Shown: positions 31,002-37,810 of the stretch, in pieces
How the letters are laid out: the number at the start of each line of letters is the position of its first letter
Position numbering within the stretch: position 1 is the first letter of the stretch
DNA from: Eubacterium sp. CAG:248
Lineage (GTDB): Bacteria > Bacillota > Clostridia > Lachnospirales > Lachnospiraceae
NCBI GenBank assembly: GCA_000436475.1
Contig: FR886209.1
Coordinates: 31,361-69,170, forward strand
Reading direction: 5' to 3'
DNA length: 37,810 nt
The notes under the pieces: model-generated
What the model saw: only the letters and a program-made list of their open reading frames with translations
Told to the model about the DNA's origin: nothing
The model's database searches: none
Translations under genes and position numbers: made by a program

Positions 31002-33056
31002 TTATATTTCTCCATCTTCAAGCATTTTATCAAGAGTGAGTTTTATTGTATTAACGGCCTGTTCTATAGTGCAGTCTGTAAGCTGGGCTCCGGCGATACT
31101 CATATGACCACCTCCACCAAGCTTTTCCATGACAAGCTGCACGTTTACTTCATCTATAGACCTTGCACTTATATATAACTTATCCTCATATGCTGTTATA
31201 ACAAATGATGCCTTTATACCTGATATATCAAGTAACTGGTTAGCTGCCTTAGCACCACCTATCGTAGGGCTTTCAAGACCAGTTCCATCAAATACAGTTA
31301 TCGCAAACGCGTTCTTATACACCTCCGACTTACTTACTGCAGAAGCTATGGCCTTATATTCATTCATATCGTTACGAAGCATTTTCCTTACTCTGGTTAC
31401 ATCTGCTCCATGTCTTCTTAAGAACGCTGCTGCCTCAAATGTACGTGGTCCTGACTTGCTGTTAAAACCATCTGTATCTATAGATATTCCAGCATACAAA
31501 GCATCTGCTTCAAATGCACGCAGCTTGATCCCATCATCTACATACTGTATCATCTCTGTAACCATCTCGCATGCCGATGAAGCATACGGATCTACATATG
31601 AAAGCACAGCACCTGTTATCGTATCACTTGAGCGTCTGTGATGATCAAATACGATTACCGTTTTACACTTATCAAGAAGTATAGGACATTCCGTTCTCTG
31701 TGCCCGGTTTACATCTACAACTATGACAACTGTTGATGGCTTTATATAACTCTCCGCATTATCCTTACTTATAAACATATCATCAGGATACTCTTCTTTA
31801 TTGATGAAGCGGTTCATAAAAGGCCTTACACTTGTGGAAACCTCACCAAACACTATATGAGCTTCCTTTCTAAGCTTCTTTGCTATAATATATATACCAA
31901 GTGCTGAGCCAAATGAATCAATATCAGGAAGGCTGTGCCCCATAATGAGCACATTATCATTTGCCTCAAGAATCTGCCTTAGGGCATGTGCTTTTACGCG
32001 GACCTTTACTCTTGTATTCTTCTCCATCTGCTGGCTCTTTCCGCCATAATAGTATATCTTATCTCCATCCTTGATAACTGCCTGGTCTCCTCCTCGTCCA
32101 AGTGCAAGATCCATTGCTGCCTTAGCTATCTCATAATTCCTTGCATAATCATTAGCACCTGTACCTATACCGATACTGAGTGTAAGCGTTTTTTCATTGC
32201 CAACCTTTACACTTTTTATATCTTCAACAAGACTGAACTTATCAGAAAGTATCCGTTCAAGGAACTTATATCTGAACACAACCAGATATTTGTCCTTCTC
32301 CATCTTTCTTATAATAGCAGCTCCGGCAGAAAAATACTTGTTCACTCTTTTATCTACTAGTCCGACAAAAAGCGATCTTCTTACATCATCAACACTTTCA
32401 AGTGCATCCTCATAGTTGTCAATATAAACAAGTCCCACTACAAATCTTTCATCCCTGATTTTCTGAATGTACTTATTGACATCTGTTTCATCAAACATAT
32501 ACATGGCAACAAGTGATGAATTATAGTCCCTTGAAAGTATATTCACCCCCTGAGTAAGTATATCTGCACTTATTCTTTTCATCTCAATCTTATAATCTCT
32601 ATCATTAAGTGCAACTCTTACTTCTTTATAATCATCAAAATTTCTGAATACATTCGTTGAAAGTTCAGGAATAATTGTTGATATATTCTTATTGTAATCA
32701 TTCTTTTTGCTTATACAGTGCTGCATAGCAGAATTCATCCACAATATATTACCTTTATTATCCAAAAGACAGTATGGAATACTAAGATCATAGAGCAATT
32801 GCCTTTGAACCTGTGAATAATTAGAAGAAAACTCTACGATTTCTTTTATAATTCTTGGCCTGAAGTACAATATCATAAATGCACACACACATATATATAC
32901 AAATGTAAATACAGCAACTACTGATGCCGCAGGTATATTTATAAAATATAATATAAAATCAATTATGATAAGTAATATTCCCAAAGCTATAGGCCATACA
33001 AAAACCGAATTAAGTCTTCCAGAAGGACGGAACGACTTTTCCTGCTTATTATTCAT
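31002..33056 (-). CDS. gdpP: Cyclic-di-AMP phosphodiesterase GdpP
   Basis: 684 aa. Two N-terminal membrane helices (about residues 15-60), a PAS-like domain (about 85-150), a degenerate GGDEF domain (about 175-345, no GGDEF motif; reads LSIGIGTGANDY) and the DHH/DHHA1 phosphodiesterase. Metal ligands: Asp378 and Asp380 in GHSLPDIDSFGS, Asp471-His472-His473 in DHHRRSSD, with DVNRAQR between them; DHHA1 has GGGGHMSIAGAQ. It degrades c-di-AMP and so controls wall stress, potassium and osmolyte balance. GGAG ahead of ATG. Starts the gdpP-rplI-dnaB operon, after a 491-base repeat-containing gap. Confidence 0.96.
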   Translation of the reverse strand: MNNKQEKSFRPSGRLNSVFVWPIALGILLIIIDFILYFINIPAASVVAVFTFVYICVCAFMILYFRPRIIKEIVEFSSNYSQVQRQLLYDLSIPYCLLDNKGNILWMNSAMQHCISKKNDYNKNISTIIPELSTNVFRNFDDYKEVRVALNDRDYKIEMKRISADILTQGVNILSRDYNSSLVAMYMFDETDVNKYIQKIRDERFVVGLVYIDNYEDALESVDDVRRSLFVGLVDKRVNKYFSAGAAIIRKMEKDKYLVVFRYKFLERILSDKFSLVEDIKSVKVGNEKTLTLSIGIGTGANDYARNYEIAKAAMDLALGRGGDQAVIKDGDKIYYYGGKSQQMEKNTRVKVRVKAHALRQILEANDNVLIMGHSLPDIDSFGSALGIYIIAKKLRKEAHIVFGEVSTSVRPFMNRFINKEEYPDDMFISKDNAESYIKPSTVVIVVDVNRAQRTECPILLDKCKTVIVFDHHRRSSDTITGAVLSYVDPYASSACEMVTEMIQYVDDGIKLRAFEADALYAGISIDTDGFNSKSGPRTFEAAAFLRRHGADVTRVRKMLRNDMNEYKAIASAVSKSEVYKNAFAITVFDGTGLESPTIGGAKAANQLLDISGIKASFVITAYEDKLYISARSIDEVNVQLVMEKLGGGGHMSIAGAQLTDCTIEQAVNTIKLTLDKMLEDGEI

Positions 33057-33213
33057 AATATCTCCATTCTTATGATGATTAAATCAACATAATAATACAA
33101 TTCCATATAATATGTTATGTCAGTTGACTACATGAGTTGCAAAACAATATAGTAATCCTCATGCAAAAGCATAATAGGATTATAACATATGTTGCCGCAA
33201 TAGGGAAGAGGAG
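33057..33213 (-). other. Leader region of gdpP with one hairpin
   Basis: This AT-rich part of the long gap holds a hairpin (taatcct 33153-33159 with aggatta 33176-33182, extended by an inner atgc/gcat) and a TATAAT at about 33181-33190 on the minus strand. No convincing -35 partner was found, so the gdpP promoter position is uncertain. Confidence 0.35.
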
Positions 33214-33238
33214 GCTCCTCGAATATAAAAACAAGAAC
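33214..33238 (-). repeat. Third, vestigial copy of the terminator-arm repeat
   Basis: A 25-base block, identical to 33312-33336 and 33460-33484, contains only one arm of the terminator (plus-strand core aatataaaaacaagaac). The opposite arm is missing, so it cannot fold as the intact copy does. Confidence 0.75.
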
Positions 33239-33360
33239 TGTCTTTTAACTCGTGACGATGAGTCATGTAGCAATTATGGCTTCGCCACAATTGCTACATG
33301 ACAGTCGCGGTGCTCCTCGAATATAAAAACAAGAACCCAATTATTCCTGCAAGCAGGATA
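33239..33360 (-). repeat. Copy 1 of a 122-base repeat with 41-base palindrome
   Basis: This 122-base block recurs at 33387-33508 (offset 148) with only a few differences. It contains the palindrome 33262-33302 (19-bp arms, loop ttc, one mismatch) and one arm of the rpsR terminator. The differences between the two palindromes fall in the stems, mostly keeping the pairing. Confidence 0.9.
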
Positions 33361-33386
33361 TCTGGGAGTTTCCTTTATATTTCAAT

Positions 33387-33508
33387 TGTCTTTCAACTCG
33401 TAACGATGAGTCATGTAGTAATTATGGCTTCGCCATAATTGCTACATGACAGTCGCGGTGCTCCTCGAATATAAAAACAAGAACCCAATTATTCCTGCAA
33501 GCAGGATA
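33387..33508 (-). repeat. Copy 2 of the 122-base repeat with 41-base palindrome
   Basis: Second copy, closest to rpsR. Palindrome at 33410-33450 (arms of 19 bases, loop ttc, one wobble). Its end forms the left arm of the intact terminator at 33468-33530. The short motif cgtaacgatgag at its start is also found inverted at 33531-33543, next to the rpsR stop. Confidence 0.9.
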
Positions 33509-33530
33509 ATTGGGTTCTTGTTTTTATATT
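33468..33530 (-). terminator. Terminator of the rpsF-ssb-rpsR operon
   Basis: An exceptionally long hairpin, about 30 bp with one bulged base and a 2-base loop (33468-33498 with 33501-33530). On the minus strand it ends GGGTTCTTGTTTTTATATT. It begins 18 bases after the rpsR stop. Confidence 0.9.
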
Positions 33531-33547
33531 CTCATCGTTACTCGCGC

Positions 33548-33811
33548 TTATTCTACTGTGTATGGTAAGAGTGCTACGTGTCTTGCTCTCTTTACGGCTA
33601 CTGTAAGAGCTCTCTGGTGCTTAGCGCAGTTTCCAGTGATTCTTCTAGGAAGAATCTTTCCTCTTTCAGATACATACTTCTTTAATAAAGCAACATCCTT
33701 ATAATCTAATGCCTTGTTTGCATCAGCACAAAATGCACATACTTTCTTTCTTCTGCGCATTGGTCTTCTTCTCATCTGACCCTCTGGTCTTTCAGCCTTC
33801 TTATCTGGCAT
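33548..33811 (-). CDS. rpsR: 30S ribosomal protein S18
   Basis: 87 aa. Core motif DYKDVALLKKYVSERGKILPRRITGNCAKHQRALTVAVKRARHVALLPY is diagnostic. It binds S6 on the 30S platform. The N-terminal part has a Cys-x-x-Cys (CAFC) and the core has Cys-x-x-His (NCAKH), which corresponds to the zinc-binding (C+) type of S18. Third gene of the rpsF-ssb-rpsR operon, 18 bases after ssb, with Shine-Dalgarno AGGAGG. Confidence 0.98.
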   Translation of the reverse strand: MPDKKAERPEGQMRRRPMRRRKKVCAFCADANKALDYKDVALLKKYVSERGKILPRRITGNCAKHQRALTVAVKRARHVALLPYTVE

Positions 33812-33829
33812 GTTAAGTTACCTCCTATC

Positions 33830-34294
33830 TTAATTGAAAGGTAAACCCTCGTCTTCCACGCTATCACCATCAGGTATATTCATAAAGCCATCACCAGCTG
33901 CAGCGCTTGGTTCAGGTCTTGATGGTGTATATGCTGTTGTACCAGCTGCGGAAGAAGCGGCTTTACTTTCCGCAAATTCCTGTTCTTCAACAACAACATC
34001 AGTAGTGTAGACCTTCTGTCCGTCCTTATTGGTATAACTACCTGTCTGGATACGTCCAGTAACAACAACCTTAGTTCCCTGGTGTAAATACTTCTCAGCA
34101 AACTCAGCTGCTCTTGCAAATGCAACACAACCTATAAAATCTGCTGTCTGATCATCACCAGCACCACTATTTCTTGAGCGTCTTCTGTCTACCGCTAATG
34201 TATATCTAGCGATTGCCATAGAACCATCCGCATTCTGTGAATAACGAACATCTGGTTCTCTTGTCAATCTTCCCATTAATATAACTTTGTTCAT
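33830..34294 (-). CDS. ssb: Single-stranded DNA-binding protein
   Basis: 154 aa. OB-fold (residues 1-105: MNKVILMGRLTREPDVRY...VVVTGRIQTGSYTNKDG...VVVEEQEF) followed by a flexible tail and the acidic tip DEGLPFN, which recruits replication and repair partners. The tip ends PFN rather than PF. Located between rpsF and rpsR, as is usual in Firmicutes. Confidence 0.97.
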   Translation of the reverse strand: MNKVILMGRLTREPDVRYSQNADGSMAIARYTLAVDRRRSRNSGAGDDQTADFIGCVAFARAAEFAEKYLHQGTKVVVTGRIQTGSYTNKDGQKVYTTDVVVEEQEFAESKAASSAAGTTAYTPSRPEPSAAAGDGFMNIPDGDSVEDEGLPFN

Positions 34295-34342
34295 ACTTAA
34301 TCTCCTCTTCTATAAAGAGTTGAAAGCCTAAACGTCAATTAA

Positions 34343-34630
34343 TTATTCTCCATCTTTTACGATTAAGAATCTGATAACGTTTTCCATAATACGAATTCTT
34401 GACTCAACTTCAGCTGGTGTAGCTGCTTCAGCTTCAAACTTAATGAAGTTGTAGTATCCTTCGCTCATATGCTGGATATCGTATGCAAGCTTCTTCTTTT
34501 CGCATGTACCTGGATCTGTAATTGTACCACCGAAACGAGTGATTAATTCCTTAACCTGCTCTATAGTAGCGTTTCTTACTTCATCCTCGACGTTTGCGCT
34601 AACAACTAATGCTAATTCATACTTATTCAT
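34343..34630 (-). CDS. rpsF: 30S ribosomal protein S6
   Basis: 95 aa. MNKYELALVVSANVEDEVRNATIEQVKELITRFGG and KKLAYDIQHMSEGYYNFIKFEAEA, ending ENVIRFLIVKD, match S6. Forms a heterodimer with S18. AAGGAGG before the ATG. First gene of the operon; a promoter sits at 34712-34740 in the gap to DUF951. Confidence 0.98.
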   Translation of the reverse strand: MNKYELALVVSANVEDEVRNATIEQVKELITRFGGTITDPGTCEKKKLAYDIQHMSEGYYNFIKFEAEAATPAEVESRIRIMENVIRFLIVKDGE

Positions 34631-34711
34631 CTACGTCGCACCTCCTTCTGGTCTTTTGGTCCCTTTTATTCAAATATAAAAAGAACAAGGATTATAATAT
34701 CACGAGGTCTA

Positions 34712-34740
34712 ATTCTAACATAGATTCATTCTCTTTACAA
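34712..34740 (-). promoter_or_regulatory. Promoter of the rpsF-ssb-rpsR operon
   Basis: On the minus strand: -35 TTGTAA (34735-34740), 17-base spacer, -10 TAGAAT (34712-34717). An additional TATAAT at about 34692-34697 could be an alternative -10. The leader (~80 bases) showed no clear S6:S18-binding motif by eye. Confidence 0.55.
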
Positions 34741-34744
34741 GTCT

Positions 34745-34921
34745 TTATTTTCTTTTTTTTGTATTTTTTTCAACAAGTGATCTTTTTAATATAATCTCAT
34801 GTGAACACCCACAACAACGAAGCTTAACATCAGCACCTGTTTTTACAATCTGCCATTCATCACTTCCACATGGATGCTTTTTTTTCATTTTTATTATATC
34901 ACCGGCATCCAGCTGAATCAT
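34745..34921 (-). CDS. DUF951-domain protein (YyzM-like)
   Basis: 58 aa. Sequence MKKKHPCGSDEWQIVKTGADVKLRCCGCSHEIILKRSLVEK is the DUF951 family: HPCG and CCGC provide cysteines and histidine for a small zinc ribbon, and the C-terminus is basic. Function unknown; a nucleic-acid or ribosome-related role fits its habitual place near rpsF/ychF in Firmicutes. AAAGGAG lies five to six bases ahead of the ATG at 34921. It starts 19 bases after the stop of the CpsD-like gene. Confidence 0.9.
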   Translation of the reverse strand: MIQLDAGDIIKMKKKHPCGSDEWQIVKTGADVKLRCCGCSHEIILKRSLVEKNTKKRK

Positions 34922-34940
34922 TTCATTCTCCTTTAATACA

Positions 34941-35525
34941 CTATTCTCTCATTATAACACCAGACACATTACAGCCATTCTGTTCAAGCTTTTTAACAAG
35001 TGCGTTTGTATCATCTATGGAATACTTTTTCACGTCCTGTATTATAACAGTTCCCGCACAATATTCCGCAAGTATTCCCGTATCATCTGAATCCACTACG
35101 ATATAATCATAATTTTGATTATATTTGTCAAGAAGCTTTCTAAATACTTTTTTCTCTTCCTGGGTAACAATGCCATCTTCGGTAATTCCTGTAAATATAA
35201 TATCGAGTTCCTTGTGATTAGTCACACAGACAAGCTCATAATCCTCATCTGGATTCTTAAGATAATCCATAACACCTCTGGCGTTTTTTCCAAGCTTATA
35301 CTTACCTAAAAATACATCACTCGTGATATCTCCATCTACGAATAACACCTTATTTCCAGCTTCCATAATGCTATAAGCTATCCTGAATGTATCTACCTTA
35401 CCACCTATGACTGCTACTGATTTACCTGATGAAAGAGCTTCTGTTATATTATGGGCAATCTGAACTAAGCTCTCCTTTTTTTCACTGTCAATGTCCATAA
35501 GTTTATCAATATTCACACTATACAT
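34941..35525 (-). CDS. CpsD/BY-kinase-like protein with degenerate Walker A motif
   Basis: 194 aa. The layout is that of bacterial tyrosine kinases/ParA-like CpsD proteins: helical lead (HNITEALSSGKSVAVIGG), Walker A' strand NKVLFVDGDITSDVFLGKY, a GVMDYLKNPDEDYELV segment, Walker-B-like YDYIVVDSDDTG and a final VSGVIM strand. The P-loop reads GGKVDTF instead of GxGKST, and the C-terminal tyrosine cluster is absent. It is therefore unlikely to be an active kinase. It follows the CpsC/Wzz-like gene by 15 bases, matching the usual CpsC-CpsD order, and may act as a non-catalytic partner. No glycosyltransferases are nearby. Confidence 0.75.
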   Translation of the reverse strand: MYSVNIDKLMDIDSEKKESLVQIAHNITEALSSGKSVAVIGGKVDTFRIAYSIMEAGNKVLFVDGDITSDVFLGKYKLGKNARGVMDYLKNPDEDYELVCVTNHKELDIIFTGITEDGIVTQEEKKVFRKLLDKYNQNYDYIVVDSDDTGILAEYCAGTVIIQDVKKYSIDDTNALVKKLEQNGCNVSGVIMRE

Positions 35526-35540
35526 ATGCTACCCCCTATT

Positions 35541-36836
35541 TTATTCTTTTATCGTACCTAATATACGGTAATTTTTCCTGGAAGCTTCCTGTATATCTGC
35601 TACATCTGATGAAAATGTCCCAGCAGACTCCCTTAACACTTTTTCAACCGTTTCTTCGTCATCAATCGTAGCCGCTGCCTGATCTTCAATCTCTATGTTC
35701 TTTAACTCATCATCCGATAATTCATCAACAATACTCATATCTTCATCATCTTTAGTTTTGTCATTTTCAGAATCTGGATATTCCTCATCAAACATGCTTA
35801 AATCAGCGTTTATATTATCACTTATATCAGTTTTTATATCATCGTTTAAATCAGCTTTTATATTATTGTTTTTATTATCGCTTATATCATCATTTAAATC
35901 GGCACTTATATTATCGTTTATATCATCTTCATCATTTTCTAATATAATACTGCCTTTAGTATCATCAGCTTTATCATCTGTATCTTTACTACCTGAGTGC
36001 TTATGTTTTTTCTTTTTCTTTTCTTCTTTTCCTTCATTGAAATAATCACTCACTTCATTCTCAAGCTTTTCAAGAATATCCTCTTCATCTTCAATAAACA
36101 ATGGCTTCTTTTTCACTTGTTCACTATCATTTTTTATGTGTCTGCTGTTAACAGTATCTCCGTTATACAATTCCGTTGTTGAATTATCTTTGTCTGTCTC
36201 TATAAGCTGTGGCTTATGATCTATGTAATCCATACGTCCAAAACGTCTTTCATACTCATACTCATGGTTAAAATCATCTTCCTTGGACTTAAATGCACTC
36301 ATAATAAGACATACTATTATCTCAATAAACATACATACAGCACATGCAGTTCCTGCAATAATGCCTGTATTCTTATATAAATCAGGCTTAAAAGATACTC
36401 CACTTGATGTTCCCTCTGATAATATCTGTATAGACTTTACCGGTATTATGGATGTTGTCTTAATAGCAGTAGATGCAATAGCATCAACATACTTCTTTGC
36501 AGTATTCTGGTCAGGATTAACACATTTAATTTGCACTATATTACTGTTTGCAGGTGAAGATACCGTAAGATACTGTGCGATATCCTCAGAAGTTCCTGCT
36601 ATTCTCTGAGCTGCCGAGATTACAACGCTGCTTTTGAATATAATTGTAAAATCATCTTTAAGTCCACCATTATTAGCTCTGATAGATGCTTCATTCTCCT
36701 CGCCTGGTACTACATACAACTGTGTTGTTGACTCATACATAGGTATAATCTTCTTATTCTCATAAACATATCCTGCTGCACCACTAAGAATTGCAACAAT
36801 AATCAATATTAACACACATCTTGAAAACTTTTTCAT
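35541..36836 (-). CDS. Wzz/CpsC-like membrane protein with long acidic cytoplasmic tail
   Basis: 431 aa. Residues 1-180 are a Wzz-type module: membrane helix (about 8-24), extracytoplasmic domain with YESTTQLYVVPG, the NIVQIKCVNPDQNTAKKYVDAIA motif typical of CpsC/YveK, and a second helix (about 155-178). The rest (about 180-431) is a cytoplasmic, highly acidic, low-complexity tail that normal CpsC proteins lack, with tandem repeats of an ADLNDDI-like unit at about residues 303-346. Chain-length control of a polysaccharide is the family role; no polysaccharide genes are near, so its role here is open. Shine-Dalgarno AAGGAG lies inside the last codons of the lipoprotein gene upstream. Confidence 0.82.
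   Translation of the reverse strand: MKKFSRCVLILIIVAILSGAAGYVYENKKIIPMYESTTQLYVVPGEENEASIRANNGGLKDDFTIIFKSSVVISAAQRIAGTSEDIAQYLTVSSPANSNIVQIKCVNPDQNTAKKYVDAIASTAIKTTSIIPVKSIQILSEGTSSGVSFKPDLYKNTGIIAGTACAVCMFIEIIVCLIMSAFKSKEDDFNHEYEYERRFGRMDYIDHKPQLIETDKDNSTTELYNGDTVNSRHIKNDSEQVKKKPLFIEDEEDILEKLENEVSDYFNEGKEEKKKKKHKHSGSKDTDDKADDTKGSIILENDEDDINDNISADLNDDISDNKNNNIKADLNDDIKTDISDNINADLSMFDEEYPDSENDKTKDDEDMSIVDELSDDELKNIEIEDQAAATIDDEETVEKVLRESAGTFSSDVADIQEASRKNYRILGTIKE
35800..35930 (-). repeat. Degenerate in-frame tandem repeats in the Wzz-like gene
   Basis: Plus-strand blocks such as atatcatcgtttaaatcagc and variants recur about five times at multiples of six bases. Translated, they give acidic units of the form N(I)(S/K)ADLNDDI(S/K). 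All changes keep the frame. Confidence 0.7.
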
Positions 36837-36839
36837 CTA

Positions 36840-37661
36840 TTATTCTCCTTCTTCCGGATAGTAATACCACCTTATGGCTGTTATCATCCCATTGTTGTCT
36901 ATATCAAAAGCAATCTGTGCAAAATCATCATCTACAGTTGCCGTTCCTGATTTATAATCTGGTGAAAAATATGTCAGTTCAATAATATAATTCTCAGCAT
37001 CCTCTAAACTGTCATATCCATTATAATTAATCAGGCCATAGGATATTGCATCCTTCGTATTTATCTTATCAAGATCATCCATAGTAAAACTTCCATAAAG
37101 ATAATTACCTAAAACTGCTGTTTTATCTGATGTCATACAATAATTGTTTCTATAATCAGTATCTCTGTAATAAACCCTTAATATAGAATCCGCTGACATT
37201 CCGACCTTAAGTCCTCTTGCAAATACATCCTTATCACTCACAGATGCAGCTGCCGTCAGCCTGTATGTTCCCGACTGGTTCTTCCCGGCTGTCTTACCCG
37301 AATCATCAAATTTTACAAATATAAATGTAAGATCGTTGTACGCGCATACCTTCTCTACATATAAGGCATCTGCATTATTTTCTTTTTCTGTAGATTCATA
37401 CTCCGAAACTGGTGTTCCATATATATTCTTCACATCATTTTCCGACATCATATATTTCAATGAATTGACCGTAAGATCAGAATAACTGAATTTATCTGCT
37501 TTACTCGTTTCTACTGTTGGATATTCCTGATAGCTTGTTATATCCTCCGAATCATCTGTTATAACAGCCTCGACATGCTTTCCACATGCTGACATGCCAA
37601 ACAGCATAGTCATACTCAGTACAATTCCTGCACTTTTTCTAAAAACACTGAATTTGCTCAT
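36840..37661 (-). CDS. Lipoprotein of unknown function
   Basis: 273 aa. Signal peptide with lipobox MSAC (Cys26). The mature part contains a linker (DDSEDITSYQEYPTVETSKAD) and two similar-looking halves: SVNSLKYMMSENDVKNIYGTP (residues about 63-82) and RGLKVGMSADSILRVYYRD, each followed by strands with an aromatic-rich pattern, reminiscent of repeated small domains in SmpA/BamE-like lipoproteins. That resemblance is weak. Overlaps the control region of the next gene: its stop is three bases before the Wzz-like ATG, so translation is likely coupled. First gene of a three-gene unit with the Wzz- and CpsD-like genes. Confidence 0.72.
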   Translation of the reverse strand: MSKFSVFRKSAGIVLSMTMLFGMSACGKHVEAVITDDSEDITSYQEYPTVETSKADKFSYSDLTVNSLKYMMSENDVKNIYGTPVSEYESTEKENNADALYVEKVCAYNDLTFIFVKFDDSGKTAGKNQSGTYRLTAAASVSDKDVFARGLKVGMSADSILRVYYRDTDYRNNYCMTSDKTAVLGNYLYGSFTMDDLDKINTKDAISYGLINYNGYDSLEDAENYIIELTYFSPDYKSGTATVDDDFAQIAFDIDNNGMITAIRWYYYPEEGE

Positions 37662-37711
37662 TGTTTTCCCCTTTTATATACATTTCTATAAACATTCAGA
37701 TACATGGTCAC

Positions 37712-37762
37712 AGTATAACATATTTGTCAGTTTTATAAAATACAAATGCATAAATTTGTCAA
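37712..37762 (-). promoter_or_regulatory. Promoter region of the lipoprotein-Wzz-CpsD unit
   Basis: On the minus strand a consensus -35 TTGACA (37757-37762) is followed after 18-19 bases by TTATAA/TATAAA (37732-37738). A second -10-like TATACT lies at 37712-37717. The motif TGACAAAT occurs twice (about 37754-37761 and 37723-37730) and might be an operator. Exact start site uncertain. Confidence 0.45.
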
Positions 37763-37786
37763 TTTCATATGGATTGTTTATGAAAC

Positions 37787-37810
37787 AAAAAAAGTCATCC
37801 CACACAGTGA
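37787..37810 (-). terminator. Right-edge remnant of a terminator
   Basis: Read on the minus strand, GTGTGGGATGAC followed by TTTTTTTG looks like the 3' arm and U-tract of a terminator whose 5' arm lies outside the window. This would end a minus-strand gene to the right. Confidence 0.45.

Noticed and set aside
33214..33530. Repeat array as a CRISPR
   Set aside because: Only three unequal copies, long palindromic units, no constant-length unique spacers and no cas genes.
34630..34745. S6:S18 autoregulatory leader in front of rpsF
   Set aside because: The short leader did not show the expected hairpin with a bulged CCG-type binding site by eye.

Overview
The window is AT-rich, gene-dense DNA from a Firmicute of the class Clostridia. 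Family-level features (DUF1858 protein next to a 2[4Fe-4S] ferredoxin, MecA-type adaptor, GdpP, YwlE-like phosphatase, DUF951, a predicted Na+-type F-ATPase c-ring) and the codon style suggest a gut Lachnospiraceae-like organism; the genus cannot be fixed from the sequence. No tRNA, rRNA, CRISPR array, insertion sequence or prophage was recognised. It looks like ordinary chromosomal core with a few lineage-specific insertions.

Layout: 1-312 is the N-terminus of a SulP anion transporter. 472-4216 holds a lipoprotein peptidyl-prolyl isomerase related to trigger factor (minus), then plus-strand ApbE flavin transferase, PlsC acyltransferase and a small membrane protein. 4419-10426 (minus) carries a class A penicillin-binding protein, a large membrane-anchored propeller/pseudo-peptidase protein directly upstream of it, and a SAM methyltransferase. 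10591-18813 (minus) is a YwmB-like protein and a complete F-type ATP synthase operon, atpZ-atpI-like-B-E-F-H-A-G-D-C, with a strong promoter at 18872-18900. 19098-19577 is a DUF402 protein. 19742-24764 (minus) runs GH18/SH3 protein, CwlD-type amidase, Sua5, YwlE-type phosphatase, RpiB and dCMP deaminase. 24958-27100 (minus) is a protein kinase fused to a degenerate MinD/ParA-like domain plus a second degenerate MinD-like protein. 27321-29019 holds mecA, a DUF1858 protein and a ferredoxin. 29154-34921 (minus) is the oriC-proximal block DUF951, rpsF-ssb-rpsR, gdpP-rplI-dnaB. 34941-37661 (minus) is a lipoprotein, a Wzz/CpsC-like protein with a long acidic tail, and a CpsD-like protein without a Walker A lysine.

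Several blocks keep the gene neighbourhood known from Bacillus subtilis: ywlC(sua5)-ywlE-rpiB near atp followed by ywmB, and rpsF-ssb-rpsR with gdpP-rplI-dnaB. Themes are envelope building (PBP, PlsC, CwlD, GH18), energy coupling (ATP synthase), replication/translation (dnaB, ssb, rplI, rpsF, rpsR, Sua5) and signalling (GdpP, kinase, YwlE, MecA).

The least ordinary parts are: the kinase/degenerate-ATPase pair, whose kinase lacks a normal start codon although its glycine-rich loop is encoded; the orphan CpsC/CpsD-like pair; a 148-bp-period repeat array downstream of rpsR made of terminator copies and a perfect-looking palindrome; a run of hairpins ahead of atpE; a structured stretch ahead of the GH18 gene; and a dead C39-like domain next to the PBP.
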